Assembly (NCBI GenBank): GCA_016721085.1
Contig: JADKJI010000010.1
Coordinates: 142,329 to 206,328 of the forward strand
DNA length: 64,000 nt
Origin: Chitinophagaceae bacterium
GTDB lineage: Bacteria > Bacteroidota > Bacteroidia > Chitinophagales > Chitinophagaceae
Direction of reading: 5' to 3'
Below are positions 47,393-57,638 of the stretch, in pieces (the first letter of the stretch is position 1; the number at the start of each line of letters is the position of its first letter). A model generated the notes under the pieces. It searched no databases, was not told where the DNA came from, and saw only the letters and a program-made list of their open reading frames with translations. The position numbers and the translations under genes are program-made.

Positions 47393-49218
47393 CTACTGCT
47401 GTGCCTCCTTGTCACGACTATCACTTATCTGTAAGTAAGGAGTGGCAGGAAACCAGGAATCGTGTAATGGATAGACGTGATATTTTTTGGCTTCTATTTC
47501 AAATGCTATCCTTAGTTCTTTAAGTTTTTCAGGATATTTTGCTGCTAAATTGATACGTTCATTGAAATCATGCCTCATATCATACAGCTCCCATGTATCA
47601 TTTTTATAGGATGTACCAGTTTTGTGGTAAGCTTCTACTTTCCAGCCATCTTTATATAAAGCTCTTGATGCTCCCGTTTCATAATACTGAATACGATGGC
47701 GGTCTGGAGCATCGGGTTTGTTAAATGAATAAACAAAACTGGTACCTTCCAGTGGAAGTTGGGTATATCCATTGATCGTAGCCGGTAGTTTCACTTTACT
47801 CATTTCAATCATAGCTGGCCAAATGTCTATAAGGTGTACATACTGTGTTCTAATTCCACCTGGATCTTTTATAAATTTAGGCGCATAAACAATCAACGGA
47901 TTATGAGTACCTCCTTCAGAATTGGCATCGCCTTTCCAAAGTTTGAATGGAGCATTAGTTGCCTGAGTCCATCCTAATGGAATATCTCCTTTAAAATCTT
48001 TTCTTCCTATTTTTTCAATATTATCATAAGCCGCTTTAATTTTTTCCTGTCTGCTGGCACTGCCCATTCCATCTGGTACACCGGGTATATCTGCGGTATA
48101 TTTTGTTGCACCATTATCTCCAATAATCAGGAGTACTACGGTATTTTCCATTTGACCGATAGATTTCACATATCTGAGCACCCTTCCAATTTCATCGTCT
48201 GTTTGTGATAGAAATCCAGCATGTGCTTCCATAGCTCTTGCCATAATTTTCTTTTCTTCCATCGTTAATGATTCCAGGAACTAATTTTTTCATTTCTCTC
48301 GGGAAGGCTAACATAATCTGGCACTATACCTAACTTTTTTTGTTTGGCTAATACTACTTCGCGGTATTGATCCCAACCCATATCAAACCGACCTTTGTAT
48401 TTATCAATCCATTCTTTATCTACTTGCATAGGAACATGCACCGCTCCGGGTGCTAAATAAAGAAGGAAGGGTTTACCTGGTGCCGCCTCCTGTTGTTTTC
48501 TGATATAGTCGATTGATTTATCAGCCAAAATGGTGTTTAGGTGCTGCCCTTTAGCAGTGTCTATTGTTGCTCGAGATATTCCATCCCATAAAACTGGATA
48601 ATATTGATCAGTTGCTGATTCAAGAAATCCATAAAACCGATCGAATCCTCTTCCGGTTGGCCATCGGTTAAAAGGGCCAGCTGCTGACCGTTCCTCTAAT
48701 GGAGTAAGATGCCATTTGCCAAGCAAAAAGCTATTATATCCATTCTCCTTCAATACTTCTGCCATTGTTGCTTTTTCGAAGGGCATATGTCCATCGTAAC
48801 CGGGAGCATCAAATGCTGTTTCTGTAAAATGCCCCATATTTACTGAATGATGGTTTCTACCTGTAAGCAATGCTGAACGCGAAGGCGCACACAAAGCTGT
48901 TGTATGGAAATTGGTGAATTTGAGTCCTTCTTTAGCGAGGGTGTCGAAATTGGGTGTTTCGGCAATGCCACCAAATGTGCTTGAAGTACTGAAGCCTACA
49001 TCATCTAACATTATAATGATGAAGTTTGGGGCGTCTTTTGGCGGTTTAGGTATATAGGCAGATTTGTACTTTTTTGAAACAGTATCGTAAAGCAGTGGGT
49101 CTTGATTGTATTTTTTAGCAGGACTATGTTGTGAATATAAAGAGCCGGTTAATAATAAAAGTAAGGAACCACAAATGAGCTTAATGAGTAAATGAACGGT
49201 AGGAGATTGAAGCTTCAT
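47393..49218 (-). CDS. Exported arylsulfatase (Cys-type), one frameshift
   Basis: About 608 residues from frames 48265-49218 and 47393-48262, whose junction (SWNHLTMEEKK) is intact once one T is added. The signal peptide ends near YSQHSP. Catalytic features: metal Asp72-Asp73 in IIIMLDDVGFS, the formylglycine precursor Cys110 in ALCAPSRSALLTGR, WHLTPLEER and the late metal site VVLLIIGDNGAT. The Cys type needs a formylglycine-generating or anaerobic maturase encoded elsewhere. Alkyl- or aryl-sulfatase rather than choline-sulfatase is favoured. Confidence 0.9.
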
Positions 49219-49339
49219 TTGGTTATTTTTTTATAAAGATATTATTTAAAAGAAGAGCTCGGTTTTATTGGGGAACAAATTCGATTACAGTGAAGACGGG
49301 AAGCTTTTTATACTGGGATTGGGTATGAGGGTAATATCG

Positions 49340-49380
49340 AGATGTCATCTCCCGAGATGTCATCTCGGGAGATGACATCT
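49340..49380. repeat. Family B palindrome, 18-bp arms
   Basis: Arms 49340-49357 and 49363-49380 (agatgtcatctcccgaga) are perfect complements around a five-base loop. The flanking 49431-49475 stretch has gccggaaaaactggaag and a cctatgtgtatcgaagttta block like those at 46.1 kb. The element lies upstream of deoD. Confidence 0.8.
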
Positions 49381-49616
49381 GAAGAGGGTTTTCCCATTTT
49401 TTCTGGTTTATTCCTCAAATAATACAACTCCTATGTGTATCGAAGTTTAACTGGAATAGAATACAATTGCCGGAAAAACTGGAAGGAAATTTGGCTACTA
49501 GAAAAGGATCTTTCCAATATTCGTACTTAATACTTACTACTTATAACGTACTACTCTGTTTTGCCCCTGCACACTCTATTACTTTAACGTCTACCTTTAC
49601 ACTCAACTTCAAAGTT

Positions 49617-50321
49617 ATGAGTATTCATATCAACGCCAAACCAGGAGATATTGCCAAGCAGGTATTAATGGCCGGTGACCCGCTGCGGGCCAAGTATATT
49701 GCTGAGAATTTTTTAGAGAAGGCGGTATTGGTTAGTCAAACAAGAAATGCTTTTTTTTATACCGGGCTATATAATGGGAAACAAGTGAGTGTTGGCACCA
49801 GTGGAATGGGATGCCCTTCCATTGGAATTTATTCATTCGAATTATACACAGAGTTTAATGTAGAGAGCATTATTCGAATTGGAACCTGTGGGGCTTATAC
49901 AACCGATTTGAAACTATTCGATCTTCTTAATGTAGAGTTGGCTGCCAGTGAATCTACTTATGCAAAATTCGCCTGGGGAAATCTGGATGAGGCAATAACT
50001 CATCAGGGAGCAATATTTGATACTATCAATGAACGGGCATCACAATTGAATATTCCAGTTAAGCAAGTGGCTATCCATTCAAGTGATATTTTTTACCGCA
50101 ATACCAGTGATATTCCTGCAATCGCTGTTAAATATAATTGTGTTGCAGTGGAGATGGAAGCTTTCGCATTGTTTGCAAATGCTAAATATCTTAATAAAAA
50201 GGCAGCTACAATACTTACTGTATCTGATGTAATTCCCACTCACGAAAAAATAACAGCGGATCAAAGGGAAAGAGCCCTTCTGCCTATGATTCAATTAGGG
50301 TTGGAAACAATAACACAATGA
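49617..50321 (+). CDS. deoD: Purine-nucleoside phosphorylase
   Basis: A 234-residue hexameric-type (PNP/UDP) phosphorylase. The ATG at 49617 is preferred over the 50-codon upstream extension, which is low-complexity. Landmarks: INAKPGDIAKQVLMAGDPLRAKYIAE, the phosphate-binding TSGMGCPSIGIYSFEL, RIGTCGAY and the late VAVEMEAFALF purine site, and the catalytic Asp in VSDVIPTHEK. The reaction is phosphorolysis of purine nucleosides to base and (deoxy)ribose-1-phosphate. Confidence 0.95.
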   Translation: MSIHINAKPGDIAKQVLMAGDPLRAKYIAENFLEKAVLVSQTRNAFFYTGLYNGKQVSVGTSGMGCPSIGIYSFELYTEFNVESIIRIGTCGAYTTDLKLFDLLNVELAASESTYAKFAWGNLDEAITHQGAIFDTINERASQLNIPVKQVAIHSSDIFYRNTSDIPAIAVKYNCVAVEMEAFALFANAKYLNKKAATILTVSDVIPTHEKITADQRERALLPMIQLGLETITQ

Positions 50322-50368
50322 GCTGATATCTATTAAACCGCGTTTATTTAGAAATACGATTCATCTGT

Positions 50369-50878
50369 TTACGAATTTTCATAAGATTCACCTTCTTCGT
50401 ATACAACCTCGGTTTCATAGTTTGAGGCAGATTTCGATAACCAGTTAAATTGTATATGCAAATGGTTGTCGTTATCAGGAAACACATATCCTAATTGATT
50501 CACTAGTTTTCTGAGTTCTTCATTTTTCAAAAGAGTTGTACTTACCCCTTTGTATTTGGTCAGATTTTGATGTCCAAAAAACTGTCCCTGTAATGGCATA
50601 CCAAAACCCATCGATTTTTTATATTTATCGGGTAAGTTTGTTAAGTATCCAAGAATCCTCACAACCATCTGTAAGGCAGCTACGCTTTCAAAGCTTCTAC
50701 TGGAAATATTCAAGTCGATACATCTTCCGGCACAGTGACCAGTGCATGCACCTTTTTTATCAGCACCTCTAATAAAACTTCCGATTATGATTTCCTTGTA
50801 ATCCTCTTTTTTTGCTGATTCTGCAATATGATGTATTATGGGTAATGCTTGAATAATGTGGTTGTTTGGATTTAACAA
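50369..50878 (-). other. M15-like metallopeptidase domain of the giant hydrolase
   Basis: A zinc-peptidase-like pattern: GHCAGRCIDLN (His and, seven residues on, Asp) and DNHLHIQFNW (H-x-H), as in VanY/M15 D,D-peptidases. Upstream the in-frame linker QSFQSKEQLEKISRGETVN ties it to module 4 across a shift near 50940. D-Ala-D-Ala peptidase activity is plausible but unproven. Confidence 0.6.
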
Positions 50879-53800
50879 GTTTACTGTTTCACCCCGACTG
50901 ATTTTTTCTAGTTGCTCTTTCGATTGAAAGCTTTGCCCTTACAAAACCTGTGTTCATGTTTTCAAGGATTTTTTCAGCATGCCAGCGATTGAATTCGAAA
51001 GTGTTTTCAATGGTTGGTGGTGTACCCGATGGTAAGGATGGGCTAACCTGAATTGAATTTGTATTACTCAGTAATTGTTTCATCCTGGCCCAAGTTTTTG
51101 GTCCAAGTATACCATCGCAATCTGAACTATTAAAACCCTGAGCCTTTTGCCATTTTGCAAGCGCTTCGGAAAAAGCAGATTCTGACAGGCTTACGGACTC
51201 TAATCCCGAATAAGAGAGAAGTATATCATTTATTTTATCATATAATGTTGCCCATCCTAGGGTTACACCATATTTTCTGTTTAATTGTATTGCGTTTTCA
51301 GTATTTATGGATTCAAAAAAAAAATTACTACCCTCGTTTTCGTTTTGACTATCAAATTCTGTATCATCGATATATTCATCTGGACTTTCGAATTCAAAAT
51401 TTTCCTGATTTACTTTTACCGGGGATATAACTACTTGCACCGCATCTGGTGGAACATTTTGAAGGTATTTTAAGATATAGAAGGCATTTTCTGCTGATTT
51501 AATTGAGGCTTTTCACCAATCCAAATCACATCTTTATTCGCTGCATGATTGTAAGTATACGCCTTCCATTCATCATATGTTGGTTTATCGGAGTTTCCTG
51601 ATTTTTTTCTGGCACTTATCATAAATACATACGTACTATCAAAATCAGTTGCTATTCCTATGCCAGGATTAGGAATTGACCCCGTGAGTATATTAAGAAC
51701 CATTTTTCTAACATATTCAGGAAATTCTTCCCAGTTCTTTTTCTGAAGGTTTATATGCCTTTGGTATTGAACTTTCTTAATACTCGTACCAGGATAAACC
51801 GATTCACTTGAAACCACCGGAAATTTTGAAGGCTTATCATAATGATTTTTCCATACACGTTCAGCCGCTCCTCTGCTATTAAGAAGAGGCTGAAGTGTTG
51901 TAGAATACTTTTGAAGGAATACTGCAAAGCTGGTCCAAGAGGATACTTTATGTCTCAATAAGCCAAAACGATTAAACATCGCCCATATTACTGCATGGCT
52001 ATCTGGGTTATCCTGTCCACCTGCTTCACCTTCAACAAAACGAGCTAACCAAATTGCGTCTTCTGTTGTAAACCTATATTCTGGAATGCATTTCACCAGG
52101 GCAGGAATGCTTGTATTGATGGTTAATACTCCAAGCGTAGCTGTTATGTTTCCTGTATTAGCTATCGGAGCTTTGATTGCCGGATTATAAAGCGGAGAAT
52201 GTGCACTAATTTGACTTTTCATTTTTGACCATGTTGACGGACCTATAATTCCATCTGCGTTTTTACCTGAAAAGCCATTATTATTTTGCCAACCGGCAAC
52301 AGCTCTGGCAAAATCTTCTTCCCCAAGACTAACATTAGAAAGACCAGAATATGGTAATATGAGATCGTTGATTCTATCTTGGAGAGAAGACCATCCTAAT
52401 TGTGAAGAATAATATCTGTTCAACCGCATTGCTTTTGACCAATCGGGATTTTCAAATTCACTCACCCATTCACCTCCATCATGGCTCTCCCATTCTTCCA
52501 TATCTTGCGATTCTTCAAATTCTGAATAAGCATCTTCCAATTCATTTGTTGGTACGGATTTTTGTCCCCAGGTTCGCCACTCGGGTAATATTGGATTACC
52601 AGAACCACATTTAAATCCAGGCCCACCATCCTGCAGCCCAAGATTATTTACTGCCCATTGTCCAACATTGTACCAGATATCTGGACCCGGATCATTTTCC
52701 GTGAGTCAGAGCTTTGCCTGTGAGCCAAGATATTATGAATGCCAAGAACTGTTTTCAGGTATCGTGCCAGGAATCTACCGGCATCAAATTGGGCCGGAGT
52801 AGGTTAGTCTTTATTAACGAAAGTTGTATTTTTCTCTTTCCACCAGCGCCCTTTTATATTTGGGAAGTTACCTTCAAACTCTACGGCAACACTTCTTGGG
52901 CTAATACAGTTACCATGCCATATCATTCTTGATAATGGGTGTAATTGGATGATTCTGCCATCAAGCAGAATACAAAAATGTGCACCAGTGCTTAAGTAAG
53001 CAGAAGGATCACTGAATTTACCTGAATCACGTCCCTTTCTTTTGAATGCCATTTGATGTAATACGAATGCCGTTAATTTTCGGGGATCCCTGTAACTATC
53101 CAGAATATATTTCGGTTTTGTATTTACTGCACGGGATGTCCAATCCTCGACTTTTGTTTTTGCAACTGAAATAACTGAAACCACATCATTATAATCATTT
53201 GTCCCAAGACTTCTATTCAAAGAATCCCTTTCAAGAAGAACTCTTTCCAGTAACAGCATCTATTCTGCCTGTTTTGTGCTAATTGGTATTTCTGTTGAAA
53301 AGCCAGGATGGCATTTTTTGTATCTGACCCTATTTTATTCTCTCTGTTTGAAGCTGGAGATTCAGTTCACGGTTTAATACAAGTATGGCCCAACATGTTC
53401 TAGTTTCGCAGTTGGAAATGATTTGTTTTGGTGTTTCTTCGTTGAAAGTATATGGAGCCTCGTTGTTTGGAAAATCTGTAGAGTAAGATTCTTCCTCCAG
53501 CTCATGAACTGTCGCAGCACGTTGATTATTAGGGTCTACTATAGCTCTAATTATTTCTGGCAATTTATTTTGAAAAGCAGGGATAATCCAAGGAGTACTA
53601 AAGGTTAGACCACCAAATAAAACTGCTATTTCAGGGTGATTTATTAGAATTATTTGGTAATTCCAGTAGCATTTTAATATCAACATCAACTATGTTGTCA
53701 TTAGGGATATAAGCTTTCCAGGGGAAATTCTGATCATACCGGTCTTCTATTCTTTTTACTAAGGAAGAATCGGCTTCGTTATTTTTAAATATTACAGCCG

Positions 53801-55834
53801 CTGTTTCACTATCATTTGTCATAGATCTTCTGGAGCAATTGGCTGATCCAATTATGATCAACTCCCGATCAATGATATATAACTTTGAATGCACCTGATG
53901 ATGAGCTGGGAATGGTGCAGCCAGATCAAGCATAAAAATTTGAACTCTTTGATCCGTGGGATTTTAAGCCTTTATAAAGAGCTTCAATAAACTCTTTTTC
54001 GCATCCTTTTGATGATAGGAATATCTTCACGAGCAAAACTATCATCTTGTGTTAAGAAAGTTACTTTCCCTGATTTAAAATCTGGAGATAAAAGTTTCCT
54101 GTTTAGCAATTCAGCAATTTCAACTGAAAGCATGTATTGATCTTCGATATGAATACTCCTTTCGGCATTGTTAATCGCTATTTTTACTGTCTCAAAAATA
54201 CTTCTGTCGACTTCAGATCCATTCTTTTGATTATATGTATGAATGATTTTTACATTCGCAGTATCTACGTTATTTGCGTTAGTGGCTACTGTTGGAGAAA
54301 TTGAATTACCAATTAAACGATTGTCAGCTATTGGATTAGCATTCGTATAGTTTAACCATCGCTTTATAAATCTTTTAGTAGTTGAAAAGCAGCATTGTTT
54401 CGCACTTCGCAATGAACATCATGTAATATTTCAACTGGAGTCAGGAAAAACCCCTTTTGTTTCATTATAGGGTAAGGCACATAAAATTAAGGATCTCGGT
54501 TTATCTGAATTTGAGATACAGAATTTTGATGAATTTTGGACACATTGATTAAAACCACCAATACGATTATTATTTAGGTCTATACCACCACAGAATCCGA
54601 TTAAATCTTGTTCACCATTGACGATAATGATTTTTTCATGATGACTACCTTCATTTTTTTGAGAAGTGTACTTTAATATTTGTTTGTATGCATCATATTC
54701 TTTAAGTTTTTCTTCTAATGCCGTAGGTATTTTGTTAAGTATTTCTTTTAATTCTACAATTGCACCTTCGACCAAATTAGAACCACCAGTTTCACCATCT
54801 ATTAGCATTTTAGCACCAACCAGTTTGTCTATTCGACTCTTTGCATCAAGTAGAGTTTGTTTATAATCTGGGTTTTGCCAAATTAGTATCCTTATTTCAA
54901 CTTTATTAGCAGGATTGCTGACTTAATAAATTATATATGGTAGTTGTTTCATCATTGGGAATTAATGGGAAATCCAACTCAATCATCCAGCCAGTTATAT
55001 AAATGAAATGCCCTGGCTTATTTGCAGTTCTTATTGCATCCACTATTGCCTTGAAAGCTGATAAGCCGTAAACTAAAGGCTTTACATATGAAGGACTTGT
55101 TCCTTGAATTAGGGACAACCATTTACTTGGTTTTGAAACAGGTAAATTACTAGTAGGAACATTTGGAGCTATATTTTGAGGAGTAAAATAAGTTAATGTT
55201 TTTGGACCTAATACTCCATCTATAGTTAATCCTTTTTTTGATTGAAATTCAGCTATGGCATAAGCAAAATATTCATCATTAAGCGGTAATGGAAACTTAG
55301 TTATCTTTTGATCAACTAAGAATTGAAGAATGGTTTCTGTTTTATTTTCCAAAGTTGTGATTTATAGTAATTATTGTTTCTTGTAGCCTCTCCAACATTT
55401 ATATTATGAACATTACTTAGATTATTCAGACCTATCTTCTTCTGGAAATAGGTCCAATTATTTAGGCCAAAGACACCTTTTAAATTTGAACTGAATCCGT
55501 GAGACTTTTGCCATTCAGCAAAGGCTTTGGTGAAATTTTCCATATTTAACATTGCCGGCCATGAAAGAACATTAACTTCCATAAAAGCCAATATTTGGGG
55601 CAAATACTCACCCCATTTGTACTGGAGTTTATATTGATCATTTAGAAGTGTTGCTTTCCTTAATTCATCAGCCCCCCAAACTTCTTCTTCCTGTAAAAAA
55701 TTATTTACTCCTATTTCTTGAGTGCATCCACAATCTTTTGAAAATGGAGAAAAGCTTTCTAACTCATTTGTTTGACTGGAAAGTGATTGATAGTCTCCTG
55801 TATTTATGAGTTGGTCTGTAAATGGGGAGTTCAT
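50369..55834 (-). CDS. Giant multidomain envelope hydrolase (PLD + amidase + SleB-like + M15-like), about 11 frameshifts
   Basis: Seven frame fragments read continuously once single-base shifts are allowed, giving about 1,820 residues. The ATG at 55834 (MNSPFTDQL) is the likely start. Order: acidic/SPF leader, wall-binding-like module, second wall-binding module, phospholipase D with two HxK motifs, wall-binding region, amidase_2 domain, wall-binding module, SleB-like hydrolase, wall-binding module, M15-like metallopeptidase. At each boundary I re-read the sequence across the gap. For example, NPANKVEIRILIWQNPDYKQ links the N-terminal part to the PLD, and SSDSRENDPGPDIWYNVG links the amidase to the next module. 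No signal peptide is seen. Function is inferred from domains only. Confidence 0.72.
51069..51302 (-). other. Wall-binding-like module 4 of the giant hydrolase
   Basis: NAIQLNRKYGVTLGWATLYD, then LLSYSGLESVSLSESAFSEA, then WQKAQGFNSSDCDGILGPKT. It is about half identical to module 3 by eye. A linker joins it to the M15-like domain. Confidence 0.75.
51505..52066 (-). other. SleB-like (Hydrolase_2) domain of the giant hydrolase
   Basis: Contains TEDAIWLARFVEGEAGGQDN followed by HAVIWAMFNRFG, the LAR-x-EAGG/AV-x-NR pattern of SleB/Hydrolase_2 lytic enzymes, with the Glu in GEAGG as the probable catalytic acid. Transglycosylase or related cell-wall-lytic activity is inferred. Confidence 0.6.
52217..52438 (-). 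other. Wall-binding-like module 3 of the giant hydrolase
   Basis: SKAMRLNRYYSSQLGWSSLQ, then ILPYSGLSNVSLGEEDFARA, then WQNNNGFSGKNADGIIGPST. Preceded by a Glu/Asp-rich linker (about 52450-52560). Best example of the repeated module. Confidence 0.75.
52690..53130 (-). other. N-acetylmuramoyl-L-alanine amidase (amidase_2) domain
   Basis: Reads FVLHQMAFKRK (first Zn His), GAHFCILLDGRIIQLHPLSR, WHGNCISPRSVAVEFEGNFP, and, across a frameshift near 52800, the second Zn motif LAHRQSSDSRENDPGPDIWY (His and Asp ligands). All catalytic landmarks are intact. The last part lies outside any single long frame. It would cleave the amide bond between the stem peptide and muramic acid. Confidence 0.8.
53560..55130 (-). 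other. Phospholipase D-like domain of the giant hydrolase
   Basis: HKD motif 1 is HHEKIIIVNGEQDLIGFCGG around 54570-54640, and HKD motif 2 is HSKLYIIDRELIIIGSANC around 53830-53890; both have the H-x-K-x4-D spacing. The strand VEIRILIWQN and HDVHCEVRNNAAFQLL blocks between them match the family. Both active sites look complete, so nuclease or phospholipase activity is possible. Frameshifts lie near 54915, 54400 and 53960. Confidence 0.8.
55182..55352 (-). other. Peptidoglycan-binding-like module 2 of the giant hydrolase
   Basis: YFAYAIAEFQSKKGLTIDGV followed by GPKTLTYF is a PG_binding_1-type core (the xxxFQxxxGLxxDGxxGxxT pattern). It directly precedes the phospholipase-D domain. Confidence 0.75.
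55430..55669 (-). other. Wall-binding-like module 1 of the giant hydrolase
   Basis: Reads ADELRKATLLNDQYKLQYKW then a helix and FTKAFAEWQKSHGF, ending NWTYFQKKIGL. The pattern (LN..Y...LGW..., a 45-residue gap, F..A.A.WQ...GF, GP.TW..M) repeats at 52217-52438 and 51069-51302. This copy is divergent: WGEYLP replaces LGWSSL and the GILGP loop is weakened. Confidence 0.7.
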
Positions 55835-55875
55835 TGCTATAAGTTTCAATATTGAGGGAATGTAAACGCAATCTG

Positions 55876-55914
55876 AAGAAGGGAACCTGATTTTTAATTT
55901 CAGGTTCCCTTCTT
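55876..55914 (-). terminator. Perfect 15-bp hairpin inside the operon
   Basis: Arms 55876-55890 and 55900-55914 are exact complements (aagaagggaacctga) with a nine-base loop. It directly follows the stop of the 437-residue gene and precedes the giant hydrolase. The T tract is weak, so it may be a partial terminator or an mRNA-stability hairpin. Confidence 0.55.
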
Positions 55915-55917
55915 TAC

Positions 55918-57231
55918 TTAATTCATCACAGGTTTAGCCTGAATTCCATTAGAGGAAATTCTCACCGTCCCCGTAATATTCGATTCGGGATTTTTGATCT
56001 TATGACCAGTTGCTTTTTCCCAATTATTGATAATGGCTAGAATATCTATTAAAGCATCTCGTTGTGCCTGGTCTGCCAATGGCGAACCGATTTGTGTCTG
56101 GCTTTCAATCACTCTTCTTACCCATACATTAGGGGCATTAATTTCAAACGTACCATACTCAATTGTTCTCAGTAATGTCGCCATTGGACCAGCCATATCA
56201 AGCAGTGCCTGGCTCTTCTTGTGAGAATCAATACCAACCTTCCTTCCGATATTCGCTAGTCTTTCTGAAGCAGTATTTGCCTGGCATCCAAGGAAGTTTA
56301 CTAATGGACTATCATAAGAAATAATAAAGAAGAGCCAACTCATAAATCCAACGGAAGAATATTCCTCTTTAGAAAGATTCATGTTTCGATAGTTTTGTAG
56401 TTGTAGGTTTCCAGTACTTCCTCTTCGTGCTAATAGCATCTGGCGTAGCTTCATGGCCATATCAATGATTCTTTGGTAATCGGTGGTATTTGCCCCGCTT
56501 GTGTTTTGTGCATTGATATAACCCTGCCATACTTCTGAAAGAAACTGCTCGAAAAGTATAATGAATTCTTTATTGGCGGTCTTCGCTCTGTAATACGAAT
56601 ATTCTGTATTGCCAGTACTATTCGGATCTCCAAATGCTAAGTCCATTCCAAACATCCGATAATAAGCATTTCTTCTGTTTGCTTCCTGGTTTGGACGGAG
56701 GTTACCAGAAATATTTCTATAACTATTGTTTGATAAGGTCTTGTAGAAAAGATTTTCAGTATTGAAAATCCATTGAGCTGCTTTGCGCTGAAATTGGTCT
56801 GAAGCACTAGCCACTCCAAGAACTTCATCATGTTGATATAAATAAATTAATTTTTCAAATATTTGGCCAATTCTCGAATTTTCGAGTAAATAAGCATATA
56901 TCAAATGATATGGTGGGGCATCAGCACTCTGAAATAGGTTGAATGCACTTATGGGGCCAAAGTTGATATCAAACCAGTGTTTCTGAATTGCTTTATCTAT
57001 GACAATTGGGTCATCATAAAATATAAAATTTTCACGTACAGCTAATGGGAAAGAATCCGTCGAAGCTGTAAGAACTGGTAAATCTCTAGGACCAGCACTG
57101 TTGGTTTCGTCTATACCTGGAATACCTTGTATATTTGGCTCGGGTTTGGCATAATCACTTAAAATTGGGGGATATTTTTCTCTTACATTTGCTGTATTAG
57201 CTGTGTAGATTATGTGATCTAAAAAATCCAT
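55918..57231 (-). CDS. Uncharacterised 437-residue protein of the envelope-hydrolase operon
   Basis: Not recognised. One open frame, unbroken, with no signal peptide and no membrane segment strong enough to call. It is predominantly helical, with Asn/Gln-rich stretches, and contains a single Cys in SPLVNFLGCQAN. It follows the coiled-coil gene by 30 bases and precedes the giant hydrolase by 83 bases, so it is likely co-transcribed. A chaperone, adaptor or structural role in delivering the hydrolase would be a guess. Confidence 0.6.
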   Translation of the reverse strand: MDFLDHIIYTANTANVREKYPPILSDYAKPEPNIQGIPGIDETNSAGPRDLPVLTASTDSFPLAVRENFIFYDDPIVIDKAIQKHWFDINFGPISAFNLFQSADAPPYHLIYAYLLENSRIGQIFEKLIYLYQHDEVLGVASASDQFQRKAAQWIFNTENLFYKTLSNNSYRNISGNLRPNQEANRRNAYYRMFGMDLAFGDPNSTGNTEYSYYRAKTANKEFIILFEQFLSEVWQGYINAQNTSGANTTDYQRIIDMAMKLRQMLLARRGSTGNLQLQNYRNMNLSKEEYSSVGFMSWLFFIISYDSPLVNFLGCQANTASERLANIGRKVGIDSHKKSQALLDMAGPMATLLRTIEYGTFEINAPNVWVRRVIESQTQIGSPLADQAQRDALIDILAIINNWEKATGHKIKNPESNITGTVRISSNGIQAKPVMN

Positions 57232-57261
57232 ATTGATATTTTTATTTGGGTTATTAATTAA

Positions 57262-57576
57262 TTAGTTGTCATTAAGCTTTAAATAACTGCTCCTTACACT
57301 AGAATACATTCGATTTCTTCTTTCATACTCCTCTTTGCTTGCATTATCGTGGTGATCCCTTGGCTTCGATTTGCATTTATGCTCTTCTTCTTCCAGTTGC
57401 TTTGACATTGAGTCCAATAAACTCATAATTTCATTTTTCTCTTTTATATAATTTTTCAACAAGCCATGATCACAATTTGCATCGTTGTCCATAGCACGTA
57501 ACTTGCATTCGATTTCATTCAATGAGTTTTTAAGCCTTTCAATATCTCTTTCTAACGATTCGATTTTTGTATACAT
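57262..57576 (-). CDS. Small coiled-coil protein
   Basis: 104 residues. Heptad-rich from the start (KIESLERDIERLKNSLNEIE) through about residue 65, then a charged, His-rich segment (CKSKPRDHHDNASKEEYERR). It lies 62 bases after the metallopeptidase. No family recognised; a scaffold or adaptor role is an inference from the coiled coil and the operon position. Confidence 0.65.
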   Translation of the reverse strand: MYTKIESLERDIERLKNSLNEIECKLRAMDNDANCDHGLLKNYIKEKNEIMSLLDSMSKQLEEEEHKCKSKPRDHHDNASKEEYERRNRMYSSVRSSYLKLNDN

Positions 57577-57638
57577 TTTTATAGTTTTAGTTTTCTTAAT
57601 TTAATTTACCGAGAACCCCAGCTTCACCATCCACTCTT

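Noticed and set aside
50369..53259. Amidase, SleB-like and M15-like parts considered as separate small genes
   Set aside because: Starts are not convincing (TTG, or an internal Met inside an acidic linker), and the sequence between fragments encodes plausible continuation only when one base is shifted.
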